Source: Sphingomonas vulcanisoli
GTDB taxonomy: Bacteria > Pseudomonadota > Alphaproteobacteria > Sphingomonadales > Sphingomonadaceae
DNA length: 64,000 bases
NCBI RefSeq assembly: GCF_011761305.1
Contig: NZ_JAAOZC010000003.1
Location: 186,001 to 250,000, forward strand
Reading direction: 5' to 3'
The position numbers were made by a program, and so were the translations under genes. Below, in pieces: positions 7,825 through 17,402 of the stretch. How positions within the stretch are numbered: the first letter of the stretch is position 1; each line of letters begins with the position of its first letter. The notes beneath the pieces were generated by a model. It saw only the letters and a list, made by a program, of their open reading frames with translations. It made no database searches and had not been told where the DNA came from.

Positions 7825-8487
7825 ATGATGGGATTGACGGCCGAGCAACTGCGCGTGAGCCTTGATGCACTGGCGCAACAGGAGCCGGGCTTCGCCGCGG
7901 GGCTGGCGCGCCACGGCTATCCCGATCCGCGCATCCGCGAGCGCGGGCACGTCACCATGCTTCGCACGATCGTCGGCCAACAGGTGAGCGTCGCTTCGGC
8001 GGCAGCGATCTGGCGGCGGCTGGAGGAGGCGGTGGGCGCGGACATAGTCCCTGCGGCGCTGGCGGCGGCGAGCGACGAGGAATTGCGCGGCGTCGGCCTC
8101 TCCCGGCAGAAGATGGGCTACATCCGCAGCCTGGGCGAACTGGTGGCGAGCGGCGAGGTCGATTTCGCGCAATTGCCCGCGGATGACGAGGAAGCGATCG
8201 CGCTGCTCACCAAGATCAAGGGCATCGGCCGCTGGTCAGCGGAAATCTACCTGCTGTTCGCCGAGGGCCGCACCGATATCTGGCCGGCGGGCGATCTGGT
8301 CGTGCAGATCGAGGTCGGCGAGCTGCTGGGCCACGAAGCGCGACCGAGCGAGAAGCGGGTGCGCGAACTGGCCGAGGCGTGGCGCCCGCATCGCGGCGCC
8401 GCGGCGATCTTCGCCTGGCACCATTATGGCGCGCGGCTGGCAGTGGCGCGGGCGACGGGCAAGGGCGGAGAGAAGCTGCCGCTTTAG
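7825..8487 (+). CDS. DNA-3-methyladenine glycosylase II-type (HhH-GPD)
   Basis: 220-residue base-excision repair enzyme that removes alkylated purines. The helix-hairpin-helix and catalytic segment LTKIKGIGRWSAEIYLLF…WPAGDL contains the conserved Gly-rich hairpin and the catalytic Asp. No [4Fe-4S] cysteine cluster is seen, which favours the AlkA-like rather than the endonuclease III-like branch. A second ATG lies three bases downstream. A palindromic family-C repeat follows 26 bases after the stop. Confidence 0.88.
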   Translation: MMGLTAEQLRVSLDALAQQEPGFAAGLARHGYPDPRIRERGHVTMLRTIVGQQVSVASAAAIWRRLEEAVGADIVPAALAAASDEELRGVGLSRQKMGYIRSLGELVASGEVDFAQLPADDEEAIALLTKIKGIGRWSAEIYLLFAEGRTDIWPAGDLVVQIEVGELLGHEARPSEKRVRELAEAWRPHRGAAAIFAWHHYGARLAVARATGKGGEKLPL

Positions 8488-8513
8488 GCAAAATTCGGTA
8501 CTGCACTCGCATC

Positions 8514-8608
8514 GTCATCCCGGACTTGTTCCGGGATCCACCGCGCGACTGGGGTATGTCCTTGAGAGGGGGGGGGATGGGTGGACCCCGGAACAAGTCC
8601 GGGGTGAC
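8514..8608. repeat. Palindromic repeat, family C copy 1
   Basis: Inverted repeat with arms gtcatcccggacttgttccg and its complement ending ggggtgac. It lies between convergent glycosylase and DUF72 genes. The same element is found inside ribD at 32622–32707. Confidence 0.85.
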
Positions 8609-8609
8609 G

Positions 8610-9329
8610 TCATGCGGTTTGGGCCAGCATATCGCGCAAGGTCAGCGCATCCTCGGTCGCCGCGCCGGAGGCAGTATTATCGTAAATCGTCCAGACCTCG
8701 CCCGGCGCGTTGCGTCCCGAGGCAACGTGATCCGCTACCTGGTCCGGGTCATAGGCCGAATAATAGATGCGCGGGCTACCGTGGAAGCGGCGGTAGGTGA
8801 GGGCGCGCCAGCCGCCCGGTTCGGCGGCTTCCTGTATCTTGGCGGGATCGGCGGCCACGCGGGCCACCTTATGCTTGACGAGTGAGGTCTCGGCCTTTGG
8901 ACTGAACCAGCTCGCGTGACGGGGTTCGCAGGCGATGGCGCCGGGTAGCGCGGCGCTGAGAGCGGGAAAGAAGGCCTCCGCGATCTCCGCATCGAAAACC
9001 AGGCTCGGCGGCAATTGCACCAGCACCGGCCCGCGAGTGTTGCCGAGGCCGCCCACACCCTCGGCGAACGCCGCCAGCAGCGTCTCACAGTTCACCAGCC
9101 GCGCCTCATGGGTGATCGCCTTGGGCAGCTTCACCGCGAAGCGAAAGCCCTCGGGCACCGCCGCCGCCCAGCGCTCATAAGTGGCGCGCCGGTGCGGGCG
9201 ATGGAAGCTGCTGTTGATCTCAACCGCGTTGAACACGGCCGCATAGCGTTCGAGCCCCGAGCCCTCCGCCGGAAAGCGCGCGGCCACCGCGGCGGGGATC
9301 GACCAGCCGGCCGTCCCCACCCGCTGCAT
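8610..9329 (-). CDS. DUF72 (YecE-type) protein
   Basis: 239 residues with the DUF72 TIM-barrel-like signatures VGTAGWSIP at the N-terminus, NAVEINSSFHR, FRFAVKLPKAITHE and YYSAYDP near the C-terminus. The family is widespread but has no agreed biochemical function. Its ATG shares a base with the typA stop (TGATG), so the two are translationally coupled. Confidence 0.88.
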   Translation of the reverse strand: MQRVGTAGWSIPAAVAARFPAEGSGLERYAAVFNAVEINSSFHRPHRRATYERWAAAVPEGFRFAVKLPKAITHEARLVNCETLLAAFAEGVGGLGNTRGPVLVQLPPSLVFDAEIAEAFFPALSAALPGAIACEPRHASWFSPKAETSLVKHKVARVAADPAKIQEAAEPGGWRALTYRRFHGSPRIYYSAYDPDQVADHVASGRNAPGEVWTIYDNTASGAATEDALTLRDMLAQTA

Positions 9330-11170
9330 CAGGCCGCCTGCTTCGCCCGGCTGGCGCGCTTGCGCTCGTTCGGATCGAGGTAGCGCTTGCGCAGGCGGAT
9401 GCTCTTGGGCGTGACCTCCACCATTTCGTCATCGTCGATATAGGCGATCGCCTGTTCCAGCGTCATCCGCTTGGGCGGGGTGAGGCGGACGGCGTCGTCC
9501 TTGCCGCCCGAGGCGCGGAAGTTGGTGAGCTGCTTGGCCTTCATCGGATTGACCTCGAGATCATCCGTCTTGGCATTCTCGCCGACGATCATGCCCTCAT
9601 AGAGCACCTCGCCATGCGTCACGAACAGGATGCCACGCTCCTCAAGCGGGCCGAGCGCATAGCTGTTGGCTTCGCCCGCGCCGTTCGAGATCAAAACGCC
9701 ATTCTTGCGGCCTTCGATATTGCCCTTGTGGGGGCCGTATTTCTCGAACAGCCGGTTCATGATGCCCGTGCCGCGCGTATCGGACAGGAATTCGCCGTGA
9801 TAGCCGATCAGGCCCCGCGAAGGCGCCGAGAAGGTGATGCGCGTCTTGCCGCCGCCCGAGGGCCGCATGTCGGTCATCTCGCCCTTGCGCAGGTTCATCT
9901 TCTCGACGACCGTGCCCGAATATTCTTCGTCCACGTCGATCACGACGGTTTCATAGGGCTCGGTCTTCTTGCCGTTCTCGTCTTCGCGGAACAGCACGCG
10001 CGGGCGGCTGATGCCGAGTTCGAAGCCCTCGCGGCGCATCGTCTCGATCAGCACGCCCAGCTGAAGCTCGCCACGGCCCGCGACCTCGAAGCTGTCCTTG
10101 TCGGCGCTCTCGGTGACCTTGATCGCGACGTTGGATTCGGATTCGCGCTCCAGTCGATCGCGGATCATGCGGCTGGTCACCTTGGTGCCCTCGCGGCCCG
10201 CCATCGGCGAATCGTTGACCGCGAAACGCATCGAGAGCGTCGGCGGATCGATCGGCTGCGCGTGCAGCGGTTCGGTGACGCTCGGATCGGCGATCGTGTC
10301 GGCGACGGTCGCGGTGGTAAGGCCGGCGATCGAGATGATGTCGCCGGCCTGCGCCTCATCGGTCGGCACGCGCTCCAGGCCGCGGAAGGTCATGATTTTG
10401 GAGGCGCGGCCGGTCTCGACGATCTTGCCGTCATTGTTGAGCGCGTGGATCGGCATGTTGGTCTTGACCGACCCAGAGAAGACCAGGCCGGTGAGAATGC
10501 GGCCGAGGAAATTGTCGCGGTCCAGCAGAGTCACCAGGAACTTGAACGGGCCGTCCGGATCGGCGGACGGCGGCGGCACATGCTCGATGATCTTGTTGAA
10601 CATCGGCGCCAGCGTGCCCTCACGCAGCGACGGATCCTCATTGGCATAGCCGTTGCGGCCCGAGGCATAGAGCACGGGGAAATCCAGCTGCTCGTCGCTC
10701 GCTTCCAGGCTGACGAACAGATCGAACACCTCGTCCAGCACTTCCTGGATGCGCTCGTCGGGACGATCGATCTTGTTGACGACGACGATCGGCTTGAGGC
10801 CCAGCGCCAGCGCCTTGCCGGTGACGAACTTGGTCTGCGGCATCGCACCTTCGGACGAATCGACCAGCAGGATCACGCCATCGACCATCGAGAGGATGCG
10901 CTCCACCTCGCCGCCGAAATCGGCGTGGCCTGGGGTATCGACGATGTTGATGCGGATCGGCTCGCTCTCGCCCTCGGGCGTCCAATCGACCGAGGTCGGC
11001 TTGGCGAGGATGGTGATGCCGCGCTCTTTCTCGAGATCGTTGGAATCCATCGCGCGCTCTTCGACGCGCTGATTATCGCGGAAGGTGCCCGATTGGCGGA
11101 ACAGCTGGTCGACCAGGGTGGTCTTGCCATGATCGACGTGCGCGATGATGGCCACATTGCGAAGGCGCAT
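9329..11170 (-). CDS. typA: Ribosome-associated GTPase TypA/BipA
   Basis: 613-residue translational GTPase related to EF-G that binds ribosomes and helps 50S assembly and stress adaptation. G-motifs are visible: HVDHGKTT (G1), DTPGHADF (G3) and NKIDRP (G4). The C-terminal BipA-specific domain has [18 protein letters not shown] longer frame starting at 11290 would add 40 non-homologous residues, so I chose ATG at 11170 ([16 protein letters not shown]). It is followed, overlapping by one base, by the DUF72 gene. Confidence 0.97.
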   Translation of the reverse strand: MRLRNVAIIAHVDHGKTTLVDQLFRQSGTFRDNQRVEERAMDSNDLEKERGITILAKPTSVDWTPEGESEPIRINIVDTPGHADFGGEVERILSMVDGVILLVDSSEGAMPQTKFVTGKALALGLKPIVVVNKIDRPDERIQEVLDEVFDLFVSLEASDEQLDFPVLYASGRNGYANEDPSLREGTLAPMFNKIIEHVPPPSADPDGPFKFLVTLLDRDNFLGRILTGLVFSGSVKTNMPIHALNNDGKIVETGRASKIMTFRGLERVPTDEAQAGDIISIAGLTTATVADTIADPSVTEPLHAQPIDPPTLSMRFAVNDSPMAGREGTKVTSRMIRDRLERESESNVAIKVTESADKDSFEVAGRGELQLGVLIETMRREGFELGISRPRVLFREDENGKKTEPYETVVIDVDEEYSGTVVEKMNLRKGEMTDMRPSGGGKTRITFSAPSRGLIGYHGEFLSDTRGTGIMNRLFEKYGPHKGNIEGRKNGVLISNGAGEANSYALGPLEERGILFVTHGEVLYEGMIVGENAKTDDLEVNPMKAKQLTNFRASGGKDDAVRLTPPKRMTLEQAIAYIDDDEMVEVTPKSIRLRKRYLDPNERKRASRAKQAA

Positions 11171-11301
11171 GGTGGTCTTTCGATTCAAGTTTCGGAATTC
11201 AGGCGGGCCCATAGGCGAAATGCGGCGTTGCGGCAAGGAACTTGGGGCGAAACGCGCCGGCCGTCCGAGCGTTTTCCCGCTTGCGAACAAGGAGAGCGAT
11301 C

Positions 11302-11595
11302 ATGCCCCAGGGTGACAAGAGCGCATATACCGACAAGCAGAAGCGCAAAGCCGAGCATATCGAGGAAGGCTATGAAAAGCGCGGCGTGCCCAAGAAGACC
11401 GCCGAGGGACGCGCCTGGGCGACGGTGAATAAGGAAAGCGGCGGCGGGAATAAGTCCGGCTCCGGGCGCGGCAAGAAGGATACGCATGTGTCTTCGAGCC
11501 GTGGCGGCAAGGCGCATAAGGCGGGATCGGCCGAGGCCCGGTCGGCGGCGGCGCGGAAGGGCTGGGATACGCGGCGGAAGAAAGCGGCGGGCTGA
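11302..11595 (+). CDS. Small basic 'plasmid stabilisation'-type protein
   Basis: 97-residue Lys/Gly/Ser-rich protein (MPQGDKSAYTDKQKRKAEHI… GGGNKSGSGRGKKD…). Close relatives are often labelled 'plasmid stabilization protein' in databases, but the evidence for that is weak. It is highly charged and probably disordered or nucleic-acid binding. The ATG at 11302 follows a strong ribosome site (aaggagagcg), which decides the start over one at 11242. It is divergent from typA and nothing else here suggests a plasmid. Confidence 0.75.
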   Translation: MPQGDKSAYTDKQKRKAEHIEEGYEKRGVPKKTAEGRAWATVNKESGGGNKSGSGRGKKDTHVSSSRGGKAHKAGSAEARSAAARKGWDTRRKKAAG

Positions 11596-11600
11596 CTTCC

Positions 11601-11730
11601 GATCCTCCCCGGAACGGGGAGGGGGGGTGTGCGAAGCATGGTGGAGGGGGCTATCGGCGAAGCGCAGCGCCGGTGGAGAGCCCCCTCCGTCAGGCCTACG
11701 GCCTGCTACCTCCCCGCGCCGGGGAGGATC
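11601..11730. repeat. Intergenic palindromic repeat, family A copy 3
   Basis: Same outer arms as A2 (gatcctccccggaacgggga … ccccggggaggatc) but with the inner hairpins in the opposite orientation. Its right end runs into tgt and encodes that gene's last codons and stop. Confidence 0.85.
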
Positions 11731-12847
11731 TTGATGCGTAGCGCGTGCGGAAATCACTGGCCCAGCTTTTCAGCCGCTGCTCGGTGATCGCGGCGCGTAG
11801 CCCGGCCATCACCTGCTGGTAAAACCACAAATTATGCTGGGTCAGCAGCATCGCGCCGAGCATCTCGCCCGATTTGATGAGGTGGTGGAGATAGGCGCGG
11901 CTCCATTCGGCGATCGGGCTTTCGGGATCGATCGGCGACAGATCCTCCGCCCATCGCGCGTTGCGAATGTTGACCGGTCCGTCCCAGGTGAAGGCCTGAC
12001 CGTTGCGGCCCGAGCGGGTGGGAAGGACGCAATCGAACATATCGATCCCGCGCTCCACCGCGCCGACGATATCGTCGGGCTTGCCGACGCCCATCAAATA
12101 GCGGGGCTTGGCGGGATCGAGCTGTTGGGGCGCATAATCGAGGCAGGCGAACATCGCGTCCTGGCCCTCGCCGACCGCCAGCCCGCCGACCGCATAGCCA
12201 TCGAAGCCGATCTCCAGCAACGCATCGGCCGAGGCCTGGCGCAGATCGCGATCGAGCGCCCCCTGTTGGATGCCGAAGATCGCGGCGCGGGCGGCATGGT
12301 CCCCGCCGCCGTCGAAGGCGGCGCGGCTGCGCTTAGCCCAGCGCATGGACCGCGCCATCGCCTCGGCCTGCACCTCGCGCGACGTGGTGGTCGGCACCAG
12401 CTCATCGAACGCCATGATGATGTCCGAGCCGAGCAGCCGCTGGATCTCGATCGATCGTTCGGGGGAGAGGTGGTGCGCGGAGCCATCGAGGTGGCTTTTG
12501 AAGGAAACCCCATCCTCGCTGCGCTTGGTCAGCGCCGAGAGGCTCATCACCTGATAGCCGCCGCTGTCCGTGAGGATCGGGCGGTCCCAGCCGGAGAAGG
12601 CGTGCAACCCGCCGAGCTTCGCCACCCGTTCGGCGCCGGGGCGGAGCATCAGGTGATAGGTGTTGCCGAGGATGATATCGGCGCCCGTCGCGCGCACCTC
12701 GGCGGGCCGCATCGCCTTGACCGTGCCTGCCGTGCCCACCGGCATAAAGGCGGGCGTGCGGATCGTGCCCCGCCCCATGGCGATTTCGCCGGTACGCGCG
12801 AGGCCATCGGTGGCGTGGATCGAAAAGGCGAAGCGGGGCGCGATCAT
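11696..12847 (-). CDS. tgt: tRNA-guanine transglycosylase, zinc site missing
   Basis: 383-residue enzyme exchanging guanine-34 of GUN-anticodon tRNAs for preQ1. The two catalytic Asp regions are intact ([14 protein letters not shown] and [14 protein letters not shown]). Binding motifs [10 protein letters not shown] and [19 protein letters not shown] are also intact. The usual CxCxxC zinc ligands between the conserved DPE and SRAY stretches are absent. Here the segment reads [13 protein letters not shown], with no Cys and about three residues shorter, although the fourth ligand region (QHN) is kept. The final residues [11 protein letters not shown] and the stop are encoded by repeat A3. It lies downstream of queA in the same direction. 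Confidence 0.93.
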   Translation of the reverse strand: MIAPRFAFSIHATDGLARTGEIAMGRGTIRTPAFMPVGTAGTVKAMRPAEVRATGADIILGNTYHLMLRPGAERVAKLGGLHAFSGWDRPILTDSGGYQVMSLSALTKRSEDGVSFKSHLDGSAHHLSPERSIEIQRLLGSDIIMAFDELVPTTTSREVQAEAMARSMRWAKRSRAAFDGGGDHAARAAIFGIQQGALDRDLRQASADALLEIGFDGYAVGGLAVGEGQDAMFACLDYAPQQLDPAKPRYLMGVGKPDDIVGAVERGIDMFDCVLPTRSGRNGQAFTWDGPVNIRNARWAEDLSPIDPESPIAEWSRAYLHHLIKSGEMLGAMLLTQHNLWFYQQVMAGLRAAITEQRLKSWASDFRTRYASRSSPARGGSRP

Positions 12848-12889
12848 GAAGGCGCGCCCATGCCGCCGCGCGCCCGGCCTGTCGAGAGA

Positions 12890-13975
12890 TTACAGATCGT
12901 GACGGATGCTGTGCGAGCGCGGATGCTCGATCATCTCGCCATCGCCGCGGCCCGGCAACAGCAGGCTCGCGTCGCCGTAGCTGTAGAAGCGGTAATGGTT
13001 GTCAATCGCGTGAGCATAGGCGGCCTGCATCCGCTCCAGCCCCATCAGCGCGCTGACCAGCATAAACAGCGTCGATCGCGGTAGGTGGAAGTTGGTGATG
13101 AGGCCGTCGATGCCGCGGAAGGTGTAGCCGGGGGTGATGAAGATGGCGGTGTCGCCGGTGAAGGGCTGGATCCGGCCCTCCGTATCGGTGGCGCTTTCGA
13201 TCAGGCGGAGACTGGTGGTGCCGACGGCGATCAGGCGGCCGCCGTCGGCGCGAACGCCGTTGAGGCGGGCGGCGGTGGCGGCATCGATGCGGCCCCATTC
13301 GGCGTGCATCCGGTGATCGGCGGTGTCGTCGGCTTTCACCGGCAGGAAGGTTCCGGCGCCGACGTGGAGGGTGAGGGTTTCGTGGGCGATGCCGACCTTG
13401 TTCAGCGCTGCCATCAGGCCGGGCGTGAAGTGGAGCGCAGCGGTTGGGGCGGCGACGGCGCCGGGTTCGGCAGCGAACATCGTCTGATAATCGCTGGCAT
13501 CCCGCGCATCGGTGGGGCGCTTGGCGGCGATATAGGGCGGCAGCGGCATGCGGCCGGCACGTTCGAGGAGGAGCTCGACGGGCTCGTCGCCTTCGAACGC
13601 GAGGAGGATCGCGCCATCGTCGTAGCGGTGCTCGGCGATCGCGGTGACGCCCTCGCCGAAATCGATCCGATCGCCCAGCCGCACGCGCTTGGCGTTGCGG
13701 ACGAAGGCGATCCAGGTGCGGGGGCCTTCACGCTTGTGAAGGGTGGCGCCGATACTCGCCGCGCCACGCTTGCCTTCGAGTTGCGCGGGGATGACGCGGG
13801 TGTCGTTGAAAACGAGGCAATCGCCAGGGCGCAGGATCGCGGGCAGGTCGCTGACCTGGGCGTCGCGCGTTTCGGAGCCTTCCAATATCAGCAGCCGCGC
13901 GCTGTCACGAGGGACGGCGGGGCGGAGCGCGATCCGTTCGGGCGGGAGCGCGAAATCGAAAGCGTCGACGCGCAT
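12890..13975 (-). CDS. queA: tRNA preQ1(34) S-adenosylmethionine ribosyltransferase-isomerase
   Basis: 361-residue QueA, which transfers and isomerises the ribosyl group of S-adenosylmethionine onto preQ1-tRNA to form epoxyqueuosine. Typical sequence includes [16 protein letters not shown] at the N-terminus, [23 protein letters not shown], and [18 protein letters not shown] near the C-terminus. It is 42 bases upstream of tgt, forming the queA–tgt pair. queF is also in the window near 49.4 kb. Confidence 0.95.
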   Translation of the reverse strand: MRVDAFDFALPPERIALRPAVPRDSARLLILEGSETRDAQVSDLPAILRPGDCLVFNDTRVIPAQLEGKRGAASIGATLHKREGPRTWIAFVRNAKRVRLGDRIDFGEGVTAIAEHRYDDGAILLAFEGDEPVELLLERAGRMPLPPYIAAKRPTDARDASDYQTMFAAEPGAVAAPTAALHFTPGLMAALNKVGIAHETLTLHVGAGTFLPVKADDTADHRMHAEWGRIDAATAARLNGVRADGGRLIAVGTTSLRLIESATDTEGRIQPFTGDTAIFITPGYTFRGIDGLITNFHLPRSTLFMLVSALMGLERMQAAYAHAIDNHYRFYSYGDASLLLPGRGDGEMIEHPRSHSIRHDL

Positions 13976-13993
13976 GGGCTACAAAATCTCCGA

Positions 13994-14075
13994 TCACCCT
14001 GAGCTTGTCGAAGGGCCGTACTTCTTTTCGGCGTCCGAAGAAGGACAGTGCTTCGACAAGCTCAGCACGAACGGG
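13994..14075. repeat. Palindromic repeat, family D copy 1
   Basis: Inverted repeat: tcaccctgagcttgtcgaag at the left and cttcgacaagctcagcacga at the right. It lies between the cyclophilin gene and queA. A diverged copy is at 43293–43377. Confidence 0.82.
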
Positions 14076-14084
14076 TTTGGGGGC

Positions 14085-14804
14085 TCAGTGCTTAATCGTC
14101 TTCTTCACCGGCGCAGGCGTTGCAACGGGCTTGGGCGGCAGCGTCACGGGCGCCGCAGGCAGGCCGGCGATGGCTGGCGCGGGCAGGCTGGGGTCGGCGG
14201 GCGGGGCGCCGATGTAGACGCGGACCATCTTCGTCGGCACCGGCGGCGGCTCGCCCTGGGCGATACCATCGGCATTCTTCATGCCCTGAATCACGCGGCC
14301 GACGACGGTGTAGCCGCGATCGAGCTGCAGGTTGGCCGAGAGCATGATGTAGAACTGGCTGTTGCCGCTGTTCGGGGCCGAGGTGCGCGCCATCGCCATC
14401 GCGCCGCGGAAGTGGGGCAGATCGTTGATCTCGTCGGGCGTGTTGGGCAGGTCCGATCCGCCCGAGCCATCGCCCTTGGGATCGCCGCCCTGCGCCATGA
14501 AGCCATCGATCACGCGGTGGAAGGTCAGGCCATCGTAGAAGTGGCGGTTGGCGAGCGTCTTGAGCTGCGCCACCGATTTCGGCGCTTTGTCCGGGCGGAG
14601 CAGGACCGAGACAGTGCCGCCGCTGGAAAGCTCGATATTGATCACGTTGGCGGGATCGATGGCGGGCGTGGCATCCGGCTTGGTCGCCGTCTCCGGAGGC
14701 GCCTTGGGCTCGGCCAGCCCCTGCGGGCCCGTCGCCTGTGCGAACAGCGGCACGGCGGCCAGCGCCGCAATCCCGAATGCCAAGCTCTTCAGATACACTG
14801 TCAC
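14085..14804 (-). CDS. Cyclophilin-type peptidyl-prolyl isomerase, secreted
   Basis: 239 residues with an N-terminal signal peptide (YLKSLAFGIAALAAVPLFAQ), so periplasmic folding activity is inferred. The cyclophilin core shows FYDGLTFHRVIDGFMAQGGD and NSGNSQFYIML, with the catalytic Arg in FHRV. The C-terminus is a Pro/Ala-rich tail. It starts with GTG overlapping the coaD stop codon (GTGA), indicating coupling. Confidence 0.92.
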   Translation of the reverse strand: MTVYLKSLAFGIAALAAVPLFAQATGPQGLAEPKAPPETATKPDATPAIDPANVINIELSSGGTVSVLLRPDKAPKSVAQLKTLANRHFYDGLTFHRVIDGFMAQGGDPKGDGSGGSDLPNTPDEINDLPHFRGAMAMARTSAPNSGNSQFYIMLSANLQLDRGYTVVGRVIQGMKNADGIAQGEPPPVPTKMVRVYIGAPPADPSLPAPAIAGLPAAPVTLPPKPVATPAPVKKTIKH

Positions 14805-15283
14805 GCTCCCAATTTCGCGGCGACGTCGGCTGCCACGCCGGCGCTGACGAAGCGGCTGATATCGCCGCCGCTACGCGCCACATCCTTAACCAGACTTGAT
14901 GCGATCGGCTGCAGCGCCGGATCGGCGAGCAGGAAGACCGTGTCGATCCTGTCGTCGAGCATGTGGTTCATGCCCGCCATCTGGCCTTCATAATCCATAT
15001 CGGTGGCGTTGCGCAGCCCGCGGACGATGATCGTTGCGCCGACGCCTGAGCAAAAATCGACGATCAGCCCATCGCAGGCCTGCACTTCGATATCACCGTC
15101 ATAACCGGCGGTTTCGCGACGGAGCATCGCCAGCCGTTCGTCGCGCGTGAACAGGGGCGATTTGGCCGAGTTGCTGAAGATGCCGACGATCAGGCGATCG
15201 AACACTTTGCCCGCGCGCGCGATGATATCCAGATGACCGAGCGTCGGCGGATCGAAGGTGCCCGAGTAAACGGCGGTCTTCAT
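14801..15283 (-). CDS. coaD: Phosphopantetheine adenylyltransferase
   Basis: 160-residue CoA biosynthesis enzyme that makes dephospho-CoA from 4'-phosphopantetheine and ATP. The nucleotidyltransferase signature GTFDPPTLGHLDII is at residues 8–21, followed by RGLRNATDMDYEGQMAGMN and the C-terminal SSSLVKD-like stretch (ASSLVKDVARSGGD). The start overlaps the ispA stop and the end overlaps the cyclophilin GTG. Confidence 0.96.
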   Translation of the reverse strand: MKTAVYSGTFDPPTLGHLDIIARAGKVFDRLIVGIFSNSAKSPLFTRDERLAMLRRETAGYDGDIEVQACDGLIVDFCSGVGATIIVRGLRNATDMDYEGQMAGMNHMLDDRIDTVFLLADPALQPIASSLVKDVARSGGDISRFVSAGVAADVAAKLGA

Positions 15284-16185
15284 CAGCGGTCGCGCGAAAT
15301 CACGTAGCGCGCGATGGCGCGGAGCAGATCGGCTTCGGCGCCGAAGCTGGCGAGCTGGCCGATGGCCTGATCGACGAGCATCTGCGCCTGCTGCTTGGCG
15401 CGATCGACCCCGACCAGGCCGATGAAGGTTGCCTTGCCCGCCTCGGCATCCTTGCCAACCGCCTTGCCGGTGTTGGCGGCCTCGCCCTCCACATCGAGGA
15501 GATCGTCGGCGATCTGGAAGGCGAGGCCGATATCGCGCGCGAAGCCGCGCAGCGGGCGGCGGCCTTCGGGCGGCACCTTGCCGAGGATGCCACCGGCTTC
15601 TAGGCAGAAGCCGATCAGTGCGCCGGTCTTGAGCTGCTGCATGCGGGTGGTGGTGGAAAGATCGAACGTCTCGGTCTCGGCCTCGATATCCATCACCTGG
15701 CCGCCGGCCATGCCGGCGGGGCCGCTGGCGCGCGCCAGTTCGGCGGTGAGTTCGGCGCGCACGAAGGGATCGGGGTTCCACTCGGGCTCGGCGAGGATCT
15801 CGAATGCCAGCGCGTGGAGCGAATCGCCCGCCAGCACGGCGGTCGCCTCGTCATAGAGCTTGTGGACGGTCGGCTTGCCGCGCCGCATGTCGTCATCGTC
15901 CATGCACGGCAGATCATCGTGGATCAGGCTGTAGACATGGACACATTCCACCGCGAGCCCGGCGCGCAGCGAGGCCGCGGGATCGACATGATAGAGGTTG
16001 GCCGCCGCGCGGACGAGCAGGGGGCGGATCCGCTTGCCGCCGCCGATGGCGGCATGGCGCATCGCGGCATATAGCCGATCGCGCAGATCGCCGGGCAGGG
16101 TGAGCAGCTGATCGAAGGCGGTATCCACCTCGGTGGCGAGGCCTTCCATCGCTGCCTTCAGCGAGATCGAAACGACATTGGTCAT
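15283..16185 (-). CDS. ispA: Farnesyl diphosphate synthase (polyprenyl synthetase)
   Basis: 300-residue short-chain isoprenyl diphosphate synthase condensing IPP with DMAPP and geranyl diphosphate. It has the first Asp-rich motif DDLPCMDDDDMRRG, the second Asp-rich motif ADDLLD and the conserved GGKRIRPLL. I chose the ATG at 16185 (MTNVVSISLK) over upstream in-frame starts, which overlap xseB and add an Arg/Pro-rich tail. The xseB–ispA order, 7 bases apart, is the classical arrangement, but dxs does not follow. Confidence 0.94.
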   Translation of the reverse strand: MTNVVSISLKAAMEGLATEVDTAFDQLLTLPGDLRDRLYAAMRHAAIGGGKRIRPLLVRAAANLYHVDPAASLRAGLAVECVHVYSLIHDDLPCMDDDDMRRGKPTVHKLYDEATAVLAGDSLHALAFEILAEPEWNPDPFVRAELTAELARASGPAGMAGGQVMDIEAETETFDLSTTTRMQQLKTGALIGFCLEAGGILGKVPPEGRRPLRGFARDIGLAFQIADDLLDVEGEAANTGKAVGKDAEAGKATFIGLVGVDRAKQQAQMLVDQAIGQLASFGAEADLLRAIARYVISRDR

Positions 16186-16192
16186 GGGGCGA

Positions 16193-16444
16193 TCAGGCGG
16201 CATCGAAGGGGCGCGTGCCCGTGGGTGTGCCGCTGGCGTCGAGCGTAAGCCGTTCGATCCTGGCCTGCGCCGCCTGCAGACGGGCCTCGCACTGCTTCCG
16301 CAGGCGATCGCCCTCGCCATAGAGCTCGATCGATTCCTCGAGGGAGGCGTCGCCGCTTTCGAGGCGATGCACGATGGTTTCGAGGCGCTTCAACGCATCC
16401 TCGAACGAAAGCTCGGTGATCTCGGGCATCGCGGTTTCGCTCAT
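16193..16444 (-). CDS. xseB: Exodeoxyribonuclease VII small subunit
   Basis: 83-residue XseB with the family pattern [20 protein letters not shown] and a long helix ([21 protein letters not shown]). It assembles with XseA, not in this window, into a single-strand exonuclease used in repair. Start ATG at 16444. Confidence 0.93.
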   Translation of the reverse strand: MSETAMPEITELSFEDALKRLETIVHRLESGDASLEESIELYGEGDRLRKQCEARLQAAQARIERLTLDASGTPTGTRPFDAA

Positions 16445-16498
16445 GGGTTCCGAGCTTTTGATCGTGGGCGGCGCGGGGGTCAAGCTGGGAAGGCGTAT

Positions 16499-16526
16499 AA
16501 GCCTCCCCCCGCCAGGGGGAGGAAAA
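16499..16526. terminator. C/G-rich hairpin after trcR
   Basis: Short palindrome (cctccccccgccagggggagg) between trcR and xseB. It resembles the outer arm of the family A/B repeats and could act as a terminator for trcR on the minus strand. Confidence 0.5.
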
Positions 16527-16531
16527 GAGGA

Positions 16532-17191
16532 TCAGCTCCGCTTGCCGAACAGCGCATCGACGTCGCTGAGCACGGCATCGCCGGCGTGGGCGGCGGTCTC
16601 GCGCTCCTGACGCAGCTGCGTGATCAGGGCCTCACGATCGCCCTCCAGCCGCGTATCGACCGGTGCTTCAATGCCCGCCGCCTTGGCCGCCTTGGCGACA
16701 ACCGCATCCAGCTCGCGCTGGCTGGTGAGGCCGAGCGTCACCGGATCCTTCGGCGTGATGTTGGCCATGTTCCAATGGCTGCGATCACGGATCGCGGCGA
16801 TGGTGGTGCGGGTCGTGCCGATCAGCAGGCTGATCTGGCCATCGGTGACTTCGGGGTGGTTGCGGATGATCCAGGCGATGCCATCGGGCTTGTCCTGCCG
16901 CTTGGAGACCGGCGTGTAGCGCGGGCCCTTGGTGCGGCGCTGCTGATCGGGCACCTTGGACATGACCAGCACGTAATTCGGATCGGCCTGGCCTTTATCG
17001 ATCTCGTCCTGAGTCAGCTCATGCGCGCGGATCGGATCGCGGCCGGTAAGCTTGGTCTGGGCCGTATCGTCGGCGATGGCCTGGATTTCGAGGATGTGCA
17101 GGCCGCAGAAGGCGGCGATCTGCTGGAAGGAAAGCGCGGTGTTATCGACCAGCCAGGATGCGGTCGCGTGGGGCATGAGCGGCTGGGCCAC
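16532..17191 (-). CDS. trcR: Cell-cycle transcriptional regulator TrcR (DUF1013)
   Basis: 219-residue DUF1013 protein. The N-terminus MAQPLMPHATASWLVDNTAL and the helix-turn-helix-like SFQQIAAFCGLHILEIQAIA are characteristic. The second conserved block is PDGIAWIIRNHPEVTDGQIS. The family is restricted to alphaproteobacteria and was named TrcR for a transcriptional role in the cell cycle. The C-terminus is helical and charged. Repeat E1 lies upstream. Confidence 0.88.
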   Translation of the reverse strand: MAQPLMPHATASWLVDNTALSFQQIAAFCGLHILEIQAIADDTAQTKLTGRDPIRAHELTQDEIDKGQADPNYVLVMSKVPDQQRRTKGPRYTPVSKRQDKPDGIAWIIRNHPEVTDGQISLLIGTTRTTIAAIRDRSHWNMANITPKDPVTLGLTSQRELDAVVAKAAKAAGIEAPVDTRLEGDREALITQLRQERETAAHAGDAVLSDVDALFGKRS

Positions 17192-17307
17192 GGGCGGAAA
17201 CTCCAGATAAAGAAAGGGCCGCCCCTCGCGGAGCGGCCTGAATATGGAGGGAATGTAGACTTTGGCGGGGGCGGGGGCAAGCAGATTGGGCGGCGGATCG
17301 CTTTATG

Positions 17308-17395
17308 GCACGTCCCTCGACTTCGCTCGGGACGAACGGACTCTAAGGTCTCCTCCTCCTTCACCGTTCGTCCCGAGCGAAGTCGAGGGATGTGC
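17308..17395. repeat. Palindromic repeat, family E copy 1
   Basis: Inverted repeat of about 32-base arms (gcacgtccctcgacttcgct… / …agcgaagtcgagggatgtgc). It lies just downstream of the helicase gene and upstream of trcR. Related copies are at 42245–42329 and 49299–49381. Confidence 0.87.
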
Positions 17396-17402
17396 TATGG
17401 GC

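Noticed and set aside
9614-11428. 604-codon open frame on the plus strand opposite typA
   Set aside because: It is antisense to a clear TypA, has no recognisable motif and an unusual His/Arg/Asp-rich composition, typical of long shadow frames in high-GC DNA.
11302-11595. Evidence for a plasmid from the 'plasmid stabilisation'-type gene
   Set aside because: Such labels are common for chromosomal basic proteins; no replication, partition or conjugation genes are present.
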